IMG/VR virus record: IMGVR_UViG_3300042691_020347
Coordinates: 1 to 36,284 of that record
DNA from: a virus
Reading direction: 5' to 3' (one strand)
DNA: 36,284 bases
Positions 17,995 to 25,529 of this stretch are shown piece by piece; within the stretch, counting starts at the first letter, position 1, and each line of letters opens with the position of its first letter. The position numbers were made by a program, and so were the translations under genes. A model generated the notes under the pieces. That model was not told the origin of the DNA. It ran no database searches and saw only the letters and a program-made list of their open reading frames with translations.

Positions 17995-18158
17995 AGTACA
18001 CCCCCGGAGTTATGTTGTTGATATTGTTGTGTTAATCTTTCTACATCGGCTTCATTTTGTGGATAGCGTGATGTAATGTATGCTTCTAGATGTTGACCAT
18101 ATGTACGGTCTGAAAACAGTTTTTTGAAAACTGTGAGTAGTTGTGTCATTTCTAACAT
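17985..18158 (-). CDS. DUF3563-like small protein
   Basis: 57 residues, minus strand, AAAGG 10 bases upstream of the ATG. The segment QHLEAYITSRYPQNEADVER, followed by a Gln-rich stretch and SGGVLW, resembles DUF3563-type small proteins of proteobacteria and phages (from memory). Helical, no membrane segment. It heads the minus-strand trio. Confidence 0.65.
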   Translation of the reverse strand: MLEMTQLLTVFKKLFSDRTYGQHLEAYITSRYPQNEADVERLTQQYQQHNSGGVLWR

Positions 18159-18210
18159 TGTGTGTTACCTTTCTGTGTTTAGTATAGACTCATGGTTTCT
18201 ACTAATATAA

Positions 18211-18218
18211 TATTTATG
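18211..18218 (-). promoter_or_regulatory. Late promoter, CATAAATA (minus strand)
   Basis: 53 bases upstream of the DUF3563-like start. A TATACT at 18186-18181 may be a host -10 but lacks a clear -35. Confidence 0.45.
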
Positions 18219-18272
18219 CTGCAACCGCACAATCTTTATTTTTATCAATAATGAGATTATAATTAACAATAC

Positions 18273-18280
18273 GCTAAATA
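18273..18280 (+). promoter_or_regulatory. Late promoter, GCTAAATA
   Basis: Divergent from the minus-strand trio; it reads toward the TTG-started gene at 18300. Confidence 0.55.
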
Positions 18281-18299
18281 TCAAAAAGGAATTTGTATT

Positions 18300-18599
18300 T
18301 TGAAAAAAGCTACAAAAAGTTTATTAGAAGAATTAAATTCTATGTCCTTAAAAAAGGACAATGAAGCAGTCATCGAAAGTCGTGCTGCACATGTTATCAA
18401 TAGTGCTATTAATTTAATTAATGCAATTAAAGAATCTTATGCACCTGATCAATCATATGAATTAGAACGTAGATTTATTAATAGTATAAGATCGGGTGAT
18501 CCTAGCAAATTTGTTAGAGGTATTCGTAAATTAAGAGATAGTAAAGAGACAGCCAAAGGATTAAAAATAATCGAAGGAAATCTTAAGGAAGACGATTAA
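18300..18599 (+). CDS. Small helical phage protein, TTG start
   Basis: 99 residues. The start is TTG, chosen because AAAAAGGA sits nine bases upstream and the sequence then reads MKKATKSLLEELNSM. Helical and charged, with LERRFINSIRSGDPSKFVRGIRKL, a pattern I recall from T4-like marine phages. No enzyme motif. Function unknown. Confidence 0.65.
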   Translation: MKKATKSLLEELNSMSLKKDNEAVIESRAAHVINSAINLINAIKESYAPDQSYELERRFINSIRSGDPSKFVRGIRKLRDSKETAKGLKIIEGNLKEDD

Positions 18600-18613
18600 T
18601 TTTTTTCAATTTG

Positions 18614-18621
18614 ACTAAATA
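18614..18621 (+). promoter_or_regulatory. Late promoter, ACTAAATA
   Basis: 53 bases upstream of the ATG at 18674. Expected transcription start near 18627, six bases before the hairpin listed next. Confidence 0.6.
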
Positions 18622-18631
18622 ATTATACCAT

Positions 18632-18649
18632 AGTTTCAAGGGTGAAACT
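18632..18649 (+). promoter_or_regulatory. 5' leader hairpin
   Basis: AGTTTCA/TGAAACT, seven perfect pairs with an AGGG loop, at the very start of the predicted late transcript. The ribosome site AAGGAG (18660-18665) is outside it, so it more likely stabilises the mRNA than blocks translation. Confidence 0.6.
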
Positions 18650-18673
18650 TAAAAAGATCAAGGAGATTATAAA

Positions 18674-19069
18674 ATGGCAACTTTAACAAAAAAGAACGAA
18701 GCTGTACAATTACCATTATTCAAGAACGGTGTAAGCCTACAGTTTTTCAAAGTAACATTCCCAAGTGATGTTAGCGCAAAATTAGCTGCTACAACAGCTG
18801 GTGCTCGTAGCCCAGTTGCTGCTGCACTAGAAGCAATTCAGGCTCGTGTAAGCGTCGAAGTTATGGCTCCACTACAATCAACAGGAACAGTACTTCCAAT
18901 CGCTGTTGCTGCTATTGGTGGTGATTATCCTACAGATAATTATGACGGCGCATCTGGAACTGAAACAATGGCTGCTTATCTAGAAGATCTAGTACAAGGT
19001 GCCGGAACACATCAAAGTGTTAACTTAGGTAGCGCAACAGTTGTTGCTGGCTGGCCAGCACTAGCTTAA
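18674..19069 (+). CDS. Abundant virion protein candidate, 131 aa
   Basis: 131 residues, Ala-rich (AKLAATTAGARSPVAAALEAI), ending in hydrophobic GSATVVAGWPALA. No signal peptide or catalytic motif. A late promoter, a 5' hairpin, a perfect SD and a private terminator make this the best isolated high-expression unit in the window, which suits a capsid decoration or other major structural protein. I do not recognise the family. Confidence 0.7.
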   Translation: MATLTKKNEAVQLPLFKNGVSLQFFKVTFPSDVSAKLAATTAGARSPVAAALEAIQARVSVEVMAPLQSTGTVLPIAVAAIGGDYPTDNYDGASGTETMAAYLEDLVQGAGTHQSVNLGSATVVAGWPALA

Positions 19070-19090
19070 TTTTTTAAATTAAGTATCCAA

Positions 19091-19114
19091 AAAGCGGCTT
19101 AGGCCGCTTTTTTT
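19091..19114 (+). terminator. Intrinsic terminator
   Basis: AAAGCGGC/GCCGCTTT with TTAG loop and a run of seven Ts, just after the 131-aa gene. Confidence 0.9.
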
Positions 19115-19117
19115 ATC

Positions 19118-19125
19118 TATAAATA
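19118..19125 (+). promoter_or_regulatory. Late promoter, TATAAATA
   Basis: Exact consensus immediately after the terminator, 23 bases before the next ATG; a near copy (TATAAATT) lies 10 bases on. Confidence 0.7.
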
Positions 19126-19148
19126 TCTATAAATTATATAGGTATATT

Positions 19149-19574
19149 ATGCAAGTTATAGAAATTCAAACATTAGTAGATATTACAGATAGTAAAGTAG
19201 TTAGACCAAACCAAGGGACAACACTAGAACAAGGTCAATATAAAAATTTTATAACATTAAAACAATGTTTAGAATTAAGATCTAATATTCAATATGAAAC
19301 TAGTCCTTCGTTCGAAACTAAAGATATAAAAGATTCAGAGTTTGGTTCAAAGTATAAAGGTAAACATGTTGTGTGGACATTTAGATTTAGCCCTGAAAGA
19401 TCAGGAGCATATGAAGATAATGGTAACTGGATAGGTGGACTATTCAATGATCTACATCAAGTACCAATTATCAAAAAATTGAATGAAACGATAAATATTG
19501 ATAAAGCAGTGTTTGATATTACTGATCCTGCTTATAAAAACATTACTGTTAAAACAATACAAGACCCAATTTAA
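19149..19574 (+). CDS. Conserved phage protein, 141 aa, unknown
   Basis: Starts MQVIEIQTLVDITDSKVVRPNQG; the centre KGKHVVWTFRFSPERSGAY and the C-terminal ITDPAYKNI make it look like a small beta-rich protein found in T4-like phages. No catalytic motif. Preceded by TAGGT. Its position between the abundant protein and the membrane/coiled-coil gene gives no clear role. Confidence 0.65.
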   Translation: MQVIEIQTLVDITDSKVVRPNQGTTLEQGQYKNFITLKQCLELRSNIQYETSPSFETKDIKDSEFGSKYKGKHVVWTFRFSPERSGAYEDNGNWIGGLFNDLHQVPIIKKLNETINIDKAVFDITDPAYKNITVKTIQDPI

Positions 19575-19625
19575 GGCATCATTAAGGCAACAAAAAAATG
19601 TATAAAAAATTAATTTTGGAGATTA

Positions 19626-19868
19626 ATGATGTCGGGACCAACAGAAATTGAAAAAGAAAATTTAGAAGCACATGTTGAATTATGTGCCGAAAGATATAAA
19701 CAATTAGAAACACGTTTAGGAACTATTGAGAATAAAGTTAATGATCTTCATATTACTATACAAAAAAGCCATTTAAACACCATTAAAATTTTAATCGGTA
19801 CGGCTGGTACAGTCATTGTAGGTGTATTGTCTTTACTAGGTGTTATTATAACGAAATTACCACAATAA
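19626..19868 (+). CDS. Coiled-coil plus membrane-anchor protein (holin/spanin-like?)
   Basis: 80 residues; GGAG six bases upstream of a double ATG (19626/19629). Residues about 6-50 form a charged coiled coil (ENLEAHVELCAERYKQLETRLG...), then a single hydrophobic segment (about 53-76: ILIGTAGTVIVGVLSLLGVII). This resembles small membrane proteins near lysis or tail genes in phages, but a holin call is not secure with one helix. Its stop overlaps the next start. Confidence 0.6.
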   Translation: MMSGPTEIEKENLEAHVELCAERYKQLETRLGTIENKVNDLHITIQKSHLNTIKILIGTAGTVIVGVLSLLGVIITKLPQ

Positions 19869-20158
19869 TGAAAATACAAGAACTTATCCAAGAACAACAA
19901 ACTATCGGTGGAGTAGGTACTACTTCAGGTATTACACAAACTATCGGCCAACCACCGGCTGCTGGTCAAGGTCAAAATCCATCAATGTCTGGAAATGTTC
20001 AAGCATTATCAGATCCTAAATTACAAGCTGCTACACTTGCTCAACAAAAACAAGATCGAGAGCAGAAGAAAAAAGAAGTTGCTGATCAAATAAAATCTAT
20101 GCAACAGCAATTACAAAATCTTCAAAAGCAGCAACAAGATCTAAATAAATTACAATGA
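19868..20158 (+). CDS. Gln-rich coiled-coil protein, MKIQELIQE start
   Basis: 96 residues. The leader MKIQELIQE is followed by a flexible Gly/Pro/Gln region (to about 55) and a Gln/Lys-rich coiled coil (60-96). The leader fits the T4 internal-protein targeting pattern with a cleavage-like Glu. ATGA overlap with the next gene. Possibly a head-interior or scaffold component. Confidence 0.6.
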   Translation: MKIQELIQEQQTIGGVGTTSGITQTIGQPPAAGQGQNPSMSGNVQALSDPKLQAATLAQQKQDREQKKKEVADQIKSMQQQLQNLQKQQQDLNKLQ

Positions 20159-20358
20159 AAATCGTACATTTATTATCTGGCCCAGATGTTGCTTTGTCTA
20201 ATCAAGAGCAACAATTCGCTAAAAAATATAATCATGTTAAAATCAATAGTTTAAGTGAGCACGAACAATGGTTGGCTCAAAACCTTGTTCGTAAAGGTAT
20301 CTATACAATAAGTAAAGATAACGAAACTTTAATTAAACGATTAGATGAAAACAAATAA
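20155..20358 (+). CDS. Small unrecognised protein, 67 aa
   Basis: MKIVHLLSGPD, then helical charged sequence ending in ISKDNETLIKRLDENK. Overlaps both neighbours (4 and 14 bases). No motif that I can name. Coupled translation in the small-gene run leading to the 483-aa protein. Confidence 0.6.
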   Translation: MKIVHLLSGPDVALSNQEQQFAKKYNHVKINSLSEHEQWLAQNLVRKGIYTISKDNETLIKRLDENK

Positions 20359-20812
20359 CGACATTTATATTAGACTTACACAACTTAACAAAGATGTTAA
20401 AGATGATCTTAAACGTCGAGGTCTTGTGGTTCCTATAAAAAAGGACGAAGACACTATCCAATTAGATAAATTTTTGATTAAAAAAATTGATAACGGTTTC
20501 TATAATATTTTGAACATTAGAGGTAATGAAATCGTCCACGGTATAAACTTACCTCAAACTGCTGTTATCCTGGCTAATAAACTTGCATTAGGAAAATGGC
20601 TAGACTTAGAATTATTACAGTATGATAAAAAGTACGGGTTCGCTATGTTCGACGAATTAGTGCATAAGAGATCTATACAAAATAGTTTAAAGAAAAAAGA
20701 ATACGATCGTGCTGAACTTATGCAAAACAAATATTCGATCGCTAAACATAAAAGAAATTATTATAAGAAACTCATAATCAATGACTATCAAAAACTATTG
20801 AAGTTTAGATAA
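20345..20812 (+). CDS. Conserved phage protein, 155 aa
   Basis: Basic, helical C-terminus (KKKEYDRAELMQNKYSIAKHKRNYYKK) and a middle segment GFYNILNIRGNEIVHGINLPQTAVILAN resembling proteins of T4-like marine phages. The basic tail suggests nucleic-acid or scaffold binding. Its stop codon forms part of the late promoter for the next gene. Confidence 0.65.
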   Translation: MKTNNDIYIRLTQLNKDVKDDLKRRGLVVPIKKDEDTIQLDKFLIKKIDNGFYNILNIRGNEIVHGINLPQTAVILANKLALGKWLDLELLQYDKKYGFAMFDELVHKRSIQNSLKKKEYDRAELMQNKYSIAKHKRNYYKKLIINDYQKLLKFR

Positions 20813-20815
20813 ATA
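20808..20815 (+). promoter_or_regulatory. Late promoter, GATAAATA, embedding a stop codon
   Basis: The TAA at 20810-20812 ends the 155-aa gene and is also the TAA of the promoter. The next ATG is 24 bases on. Confidence 0.6.
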
Positions 20816-20839
20816 AAATATCGTTCATATGGAAATGCT

Positions 20840-22291
20840 ATGAAAACTTCTGATTTTAGAAAACAATTAACAAGTTCTCAATTACGTGAGAACATGAGCA
20901 AAATGTTTGGTATGCAAGTTACTCTAGAAAAATATTCTAGAGAACAATTAGAAGACATGCGTAACAAACTACGTACACGCATGTTTCAACATGAGGGTCA
21001 GTCTGGTATTAATGACCTACTTACTAATGAAACATATCAAAAAGACAAAGCTATGTTAGCTTTGCTTAACACAAGGATTAAAGAAATGCTAGGTGAAGAC
21101 ATCAAAAAACTTAAAGACAAAATGGTCGAACTAAGTGAAGCAAAAAAAGGTGTCCGTGCACCTAAATTTACTAAAAAGGCCCAAGGTACCAAAGCCGCTC
21201 AAGATTATGACGGTGATGGAACAATAGAAGAACCAAAAGACGAAGTATGGGGTTCACGTGCCAGAGCTGCTGCTCAAGCTGGTAAACCTTTCCAAGAAGG
21301 TATGAAAGATAAAGTTTGCTCTAAATGCGGTGAAAAGCATACAGGTAAATGTCCAGTAGAAGAAGGCTTTGATGATATGGAAAAAGCTGTTGCCGATCGT
21401 GCAGCAGCTGATAAAAAGAAAAAAGGTACAGGTAAGTTTGATGTAAAGAAAACAACAACCGGTACTAAGTATACCCGTAAACCAGAAACTTTCGATGACG
21501 GCGGCAAAGACAAAGATATGAAGAAGGCCGAAAAGAAGACTAGTGAATCAGTTGTTTCAGAAAAGGCCGAAAGCAAATCTCAACAACAAGCCGCTGGTAT
21601 TGCATTAGCTGCAAAGCGCTCTGGCAAAGCTCCTAAGAAAGGAACAGCTAGCGCCGAAATGGCAAAAATGCCTAAAAAAGAATTAGAGAAGTTTGCAAAA
21701 ACAAAGCATAAGGGATTGCCTGAAAAGAAAAAGAAAACAGATGAATCTATTTTAGCATTCCGTGCTAATGTAAAACTTGTTAACGAAGGTCTACGTCGTT
21801 TAATAAATGAAGACGAAGAAGAAAAAGCAAAGGCAATTACTGCTGCAAGTGATATGGCTAATGACTTTACTAGCTGGATGCAACGTGTTGGTCAATATCA
21901 AACAAAAGTTATGATTGAACTAAGCGATGAAATTCGTCATAATTTTGGTCAAGCTGAAGCAGAAGCATTTAAACAAGCAGTTGGTCCTGCTTTGAGCGCT
22001 ACACTAGAAGTATTAACACAACAACGTGAAGCAATTAGTAATGCTATCGCAGCTCTTGCTGGAGAACAACCTCCTGCAACACCAATGGGAGCAGAACCTG
22101 GTATGGAACCGGCAGCTGAAATGCCAATGGAACCAGCAGGTCCTGATGAAATGAACACTCCTCCTGCAGATGAATTTGCTGCTAGCGATGCTGCCGCAGG
22201 TGCAGGTACACCAGGTCGTGAAATGCGCGAAAGTCGATTTGTTCGTAAATTGGCCGAGAGCCACTCTATTATTAGCAAGCTAGCAAAATAA
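20840..22291 (+). CDS. Scaffold/head-associated protein with DUF3008-like and zinc-knuckle segments
   Basis: 483 residues. N-terminal helical domain from MKTSDFRKQL to about residue 95; then DYDGDGTIEEPKDEVWGSR (about 116-134), an EF-hand-like acidic loop; CSKCGEKHTGKC (about 160-171), a possible zinc knuckle; a Lys-rich spacer; SQQQAAGIALAAKRSG to AKTKHKGLPEKK (about 247-293), a close match to DUF3008-type small proteins as I remember them; a helical domain; a Pro/Met/Glu-rich stretch (about 410-455); and a C-terminal ESRFVRKLAES helix. Repeated ESxx/LxE points look like prohead-protease sites. It is probably a prohead core or internal protein. Confidence 0.65.
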   Translation: MKTSDFRKQLTSSQLRENMSKMFGMQVTLEKYSREQLEDMRNKLRTRMFQHEGQSGINDLLTNETYQKDKAMLALLNTRIKEMLGEDIKKLKDKMVELSEAKKGVRAPKFTKKAQGTKAAQDYDGDGTIEEPKDEVWGSRARAAAQAGKPFQEGMKDKVCSKCGEKHTGKCPVEEGFDDMEKAVADRAAADKKKKGTGKFDVKKTTTGTKYTRKPETFDDGGKDKDMKKAEKKTSESVVSEKAESKSQQQAAGIALAAKRSGKAPKKGTASAEMAKMPKKELEKFAKTKHKGLPEKKKKTDESILAFRANVKLVNEGLRRLINEDEEEKAKAITAASDMANDFTSWMQRVGQYQTKVMIELSDEIRHNFGQAEAEAFKQAVGPALSATLEVLTQQREAISNAIAALAGEQPPATPMGAEPGMEPAAEMPMEPAGPDEMNTPPADEFAASDAAAGAGTPGREMRESRFVRKLAESHSIISKLAK

Positions 22292-22641
22292 TGAAATTAT
22301 TTGAAATAGCAAGCCCCCAGGACGCTAAAACAGTTTTAGATGTTATTAAGGGCTTGGCTAATAAAGATAGAATTCCTAGTGAAATTCCATTCGCTGCCTT
22401 TAAGAATTATATTAAAGGCGACGAAATTGGCGTAGGTACACCAGAGGCATTGGTTGCATTTAAAAATCAAGTTGACCCTACCGGTGATGTTATTCAAGAT
22501 GTTCTAGATAACGGAACTGTTGTGCTTAATACTAAAATAAAAGGTAATGCACAAGACCAAACTCCTGTTCCTGGATCTAGCCCTAGTGTAGATCAAATGG
22601 CATCAAGCGCAGCTAGTAAAGCAATTAGCTCAAACATTTGA
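22291..22641 (+). CDS. Conserved phage protein, MKLFEIASPQD start
   Basis: 116 residues; its ATG shares a base with the preceding stop. Helical N-terminal half (VLDVIKGLANKDRIPSEIPFAAFKNYI) and a flexible Ser/Ala C-terminus. The short leader MKLFEI again matches the group of head-targeting-like N-termini. It ends just upstream of the strong promoter for the exonuclease. Function unknown. Confidence 0.6.
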   Translation: MKLFEIASPQDAKTVLDVIKGLANKDRIPSEIPFAAFKNYIKGDEIGVGTPEALVAFKNQVDPTGDVIQDVLDNGTVVLNTKIKGNAQDQTPVPGSSPSVDQMASSAASKAISSNI

Positions 22642-22666
22642 CATTTGCAAATTAACTAGGTATAAT
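22638..22666 (+). promoter_or_regulatory. Consensus sigma70 promoter (TTGACA-17-TATAAT)
   Basis: Perfect -35 (22638-22643) and -10 (22661-22666) with a 17-base spacer, probably served by unmodified host RNA polymerase (early expression). The expected start is at 22672-22674, essentially on the ATG of the exonuclease. Confidence 0.85.
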
Positions 22667-22673
22667 TAAAGTT

Positions 22674-23399
22674 ATGCCTATTTTTAACCCTCCTATATTT
22701 GTAGAACGTTTTCAATATAAAAACTGCGTTCAAATTAACGATCCTGTAACACGTAAACGTGTATATCAAACACCCGACGGTGAATCACTCCCTAGTGTAA
22801 CTACTATCCTTAGTTCCACGAAAGATATGACCCATCTTAACGAATGGCGAAAACGTATCGGTGAGGATAAAGCTAATCAAATCACTAAAGAGGCTGCTGG
22901 GGTAGGAACCGCTATGCACGCCAACTTAGAAAGATTCATTGCTGGCCTACAACGACAACCGGGAAATAATCCTGTACATGTTCAAGCTAATAAAATGGCT
23001 GACATAATTATCGAAAACGGTTTGAACAAAGTTAACGAAGTTTGGGCAATGGAACAAAGTTTATACTTTCCTGGTCTTTACTCTGGTACTACTGATTTGG
23101 TAGGTGTTTATGACAACCAGCCTGCTGTTATGGACTATAAACAAACTAATAAACCAAAAAAAGAAGAATGGATTGAAGATTATAAAATCCAGTTAACTGC
23201 GTATATTATGGCTCATAATGAAGTCTATGGTACAGATATTCGCAGAGGAGTTGTGTTTATGTGTTCAAGAGATTTACAATATCAACAGTTTGATTTATAT
23301 CCCGATGAGTTTGAACATTGGAAAAATCGTTGGTTAGATAAAGTAGAAGAGTACTACACTACAGGAATGCAAGGACTTAAACAGCTTCTAACTGGATAA
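22674..23399 (+). CDS. PD-(D/E)XK (RecB/Cas4-like) exonuclease
   Basis: 241 residues. Motifs: LPSVTTILSSTKD and GVGTAMHANLE (His of the RecB-type N-terminal motif), Asp141 (GTTDLVG), Asp154-x-Lys156 (VMDYKQ) and Gln173-x3-Tyr177 (QLTAY). These are the hallmarks of RecB-family nucleases common in T4-like marine phages. It would degrade DNA with bound metal, in recombination or host DNA breakdown. No Shine-Dalgarno is visible, and the promoter puts the transcript start at the ATG. It ends in the next gene's promoter. Confidence 0.85.
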   Translation: MPIFNPPIFVERFQYKNCVQINDPVTRKRVYQTPDGESLPSVTTILSSTKDMTHLNEWRKRIGEDKANQITKEAAGVGTAMHANLERFIAGLQRQPGNNPVHVQANKMADIIIENGLNKVNEVWAMEQSLYFPGLYSGTTDLVGVYDNQPAVMDYKQTNKPKKEEWIEDYKIQLTAYIMAHNEVYGTDIRRGVVFMCSRDLQYQQFDLYPDEFEHWKNRWLDKVEEYYTTGMQGLKQLLTG

Positions 23400-23402
23400 A
23401 TA
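23395..23402 (+). promoter_or_regulatory. Late promoter, GATAAATA, embedding a stop codon
   Basis: Contains the exonuclease TAA (23397-23399). Predicted start near 23408 falls within the loop of the hairpin at 23399-23420. Confidence 0.6.
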
Positions 23403-23420
23403 TCCTATATAGGGGATATT
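23399..23420 (+). promoter_or_regulatory. Hairpin covering the tailspike ribosome site
   Basis: AATATCC (23399-23405) pairs with GGATATT (23414-23420); the AGGGG ribosome site (23411-23415) partly lies in the second arm. Read-through mRNA would contain both arms; mRNA from the late promoter would lack the first. Confidence 0.5.
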
Positions 23421-23423
23421 ACA

Positions 23424-25058
23424 ATGGCTGTAGTGGAAATTGCTCGAATACAAGTACGTAGAGGACAAGAAAATCAAACTGGTGTCCCTCAACTGGCCAG
23501 CGGCGAATTCGGTTGGGCAGTAGACACCGAACGTTTATATATTGGCTTATCAAGAGAAGATGGCGGAGCCCGAAATGATAACGTAGAAATTCTTACAGAA
23601 AATCACTTAAGAAATTTCTTTAGTACATTATCTCCACTTGCATCTACTGCAAGCTATGTTTACAGAGTAGGTACATTGATAACTGCTCAAGATAACATAA
23701 ATGAATACGAACGCTCAATTCAAGATAGATTAGACGAACTAGATGTTAATATCGAAAACTTTGGATCAGTAGCCCAAGGTGGTGACGATACTGCTGTATT
23801 ACAATATGCAATTGATAATCTTTTCTTAAATGCAGCTACACTACCGGGAAATCCTGCTAGAACATTAGTATTACCAACAGGTACTTTAAAAATATCCGAA
23901 TCAATTTATATTCCAAAAAATACTAGAATTGTTGGACAAGGTCCCGGAAAAACAAAATTGCTTATTACTTCAACAGGTAGTCATGCACTACAAACAGTCG
24001 ATTCTACTAGTGCAGGCGGAGTTAGCTTTATAACATTTCCTAGCATAAACAGTAATACTAAACCTGACTATGTTCATATAGAAGGTTTAACTATTGAAGT
24101 AGATTCATCTTTAGTTACAACTGAAGCTCTTAGCCTTATAAGTTTAGATTGTGCCAGTAATGCAATTGTACGTGATGTTAACTTTAAAGGATATTATACT
24201 GTAACATCACCAGCAAATAAAAATAATGCAGGCATTGATATTAGAGGTTCGGCTTCAGTAACTTCGGAAAATATTTTTGTTGATAATTGTACATTCGAAG
24301 GATTGTACTACGGTGTTAAATCAAATCATGATATACTAAATCCTCAAATACATAATTGTAAATTTAATGATCTAAATAGAGGTATTGTATTCAATGATCC
24401 TATTGATCCAATAGCTAGTATCGGCCCACGTTTTTGTAGAATTACTAATAATAGATTTAAAAATATTGCACAACAAGCAATATATGCCGGTGCTAGTATA
24501 TCTACTACATCAACTAATCACTTATCAATGTACAATCAATTTATTAATGTTGGAAATAACATTGTGTGGGGTGAACTATCAACTACAGGAACATCTGTAA
24601 TTAAATTTGAAAGCGAAGAAAATATTAGTATACATGATTATTTTAATAGACATGAAGTTCAATATTCTAATGCAGGAACAACATTAAAATATAATAGTCT
24701 AATTGAAGGTAATGCTGATATTATTTTATCTAATAACAGATCTGTTGTTATTCCTGCTGGTCTCACAAAATGTGTTTTACGTATAGCAATTACTGATTAC
24801 GAACAATACATGGTTATTAAATATAATGCATCAAGTGTATTACCAGTATCTCGCTCAGGATCTTTAGATATTAATATAGGTAGAGACACAGATCCAACAG
24901 TGAGTATTACTGATAATTATAATTATGTTTCCGCAGCCGAAGGTAGTATAACTTGGGAAACCATTGTTGACTCCACAAACAAATGGGTTGAATTAAGAGC
25001 CACTAATGATGATGGCGACCCATTAACTATAGAACACAAAACAACTTTAATGGTATAA
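23424..25058 (+). CDS. Beta-helix tailspike/receptor-binding protein
   Basis: 544 residues. N-terminal segment IQVRRGQ...LASGEFGWAVDTERLYIG (about 8-41) is the short attachment domain seen at the start of many phage fibres. From about 115 (GGDDTAVLQYAIDNL, then LVLPTGTLKIS and TRIVGQGPGKT) it reads as a pectate-lyase-like right-handed beta-helix with repeated short strands (IHNCKFNDLNRGIVFND; ITNNRFKNIAQQAIYAG). It probably binds or cleaves a host surface polysaccharide; catalytic residues cannot be assigned by eye. The following gene starts on the next base. Confidence 0.8.
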   Translation: MAVVEIARIQVRRGQENQTGVPQLASGEFGWAVDTERLYIGLSREDGGARNDNVEILTENHLRNFFSTLSPLASTASYVYRVGTLITAQDNINEYERSIQDRLDELDVNIENFGSVAQGGDDTAVLQYAIDNLFLNAATLPGNPARTLVLPTGTLKISESIYIPKNTRIVGQGPGKTKLLITSTGSHALQTVDSTSAGGVSFITFPSINSNTKPDYVHIEGLTIEVDSSLVTTEALSLISLDCASNAIVRDVNFKGYYTVTSPANKNNAGIDIRGSASVTSENIFVDNCTFEGLYYGVKSNHDILNPQIHNCKFNDLNRGIVFNDPIDPIASIGPRFCRITNNRFKNIAQQAIYAGASISTTSTNHLSMYNQFINVGNNIVWGELSTTGTSVIKFESEENISIHDYFNRHEVQYSNAGTTLKYNSLIEGNADIILSNNRSVVIPAGLTKCVLRIAITDYEQYMVIKYNASSVLPVSRSGSLDINIGRDTDPTVSITDNYNYVSAAEGSITWETIVDSTNKWVELRATNDDGDPLTIEHKTTLMV

Positions 25059-25493
25059 ATGTTTAATCAATCTGTAGATCAAAGATTAACAGAATGGATT
25101 AATTGTAGAAATACACTGGAAGTTATTGAAGATCCATTACAATACGTTTGGGACTTTTGGCATCCAGCTCCATTCATTCCCTATAATAAAAATATAGATC
25201 CCTACTTTAAAAGAAATTGGCCTAGCCCATGGGAAATAATTGCCGAAAACAAATACGACGATTTTACTAGAGCATTAATGATATCTTGGACTCTTAAATT
25301 AACTAAGAAATTCAACCAATCTAAGATAGAAATAAAAACTTTAGTAGACTCTGAACACGAAAGAGAGTATAATCTAGTGTTTGTAGACGATAATTATGTT
25401 ATTAACTATAGTGATAACGGGCCTGTTTCTGTATTAGACTTAATCGGTTCATTTAGACTACAAAATCTAATAGAAGTTGATACCCCAAGGTAA
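25059..25493 (+). CDS. Conserved T4-like phage protein, 144 aa
   Basis: Contains WDFWHPAPFIPYNKNIDPYF and WPSPWEIIAENKYDDFTRALM, strings that I recall from a conserved protein of T4-like marine phages. Mixed alpha/beta, no catalytic motif that I can defend. It begins directly after the tailspike stop (TAAATG) and ends in the nrd late-promoter element. Confidence 0.7.
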   Translation: MFNQSVDQRLTEWINCRNTLEVIEDPLQYVWDFWHPAPFIPYNKNIDPYFKRNWPSPWEIIAENKYDDFTRALMISWTLKLTKKFNQSKIEIKTLVDSEHEREYNLVFVDDNYVINYSDNGPVSVLDLIGSFRLQNLIEVDTPR

Positions 25494-25496
25494 ATA
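25489..25496 (+). promoter_or_regulatory. Late-type promoter element, GGTAAATA, at nrd operon
   Basis: Includes the TAA of the preceding gene. No sigma70 promoter is visible in the 36-base gap, so nrdA may depend on this or on read-through. Confidence 0.45.
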
Positions 25497-25529
25497 TCTT
25501 CCTGAAATAATAATAAGAGGTTTTTAAAT

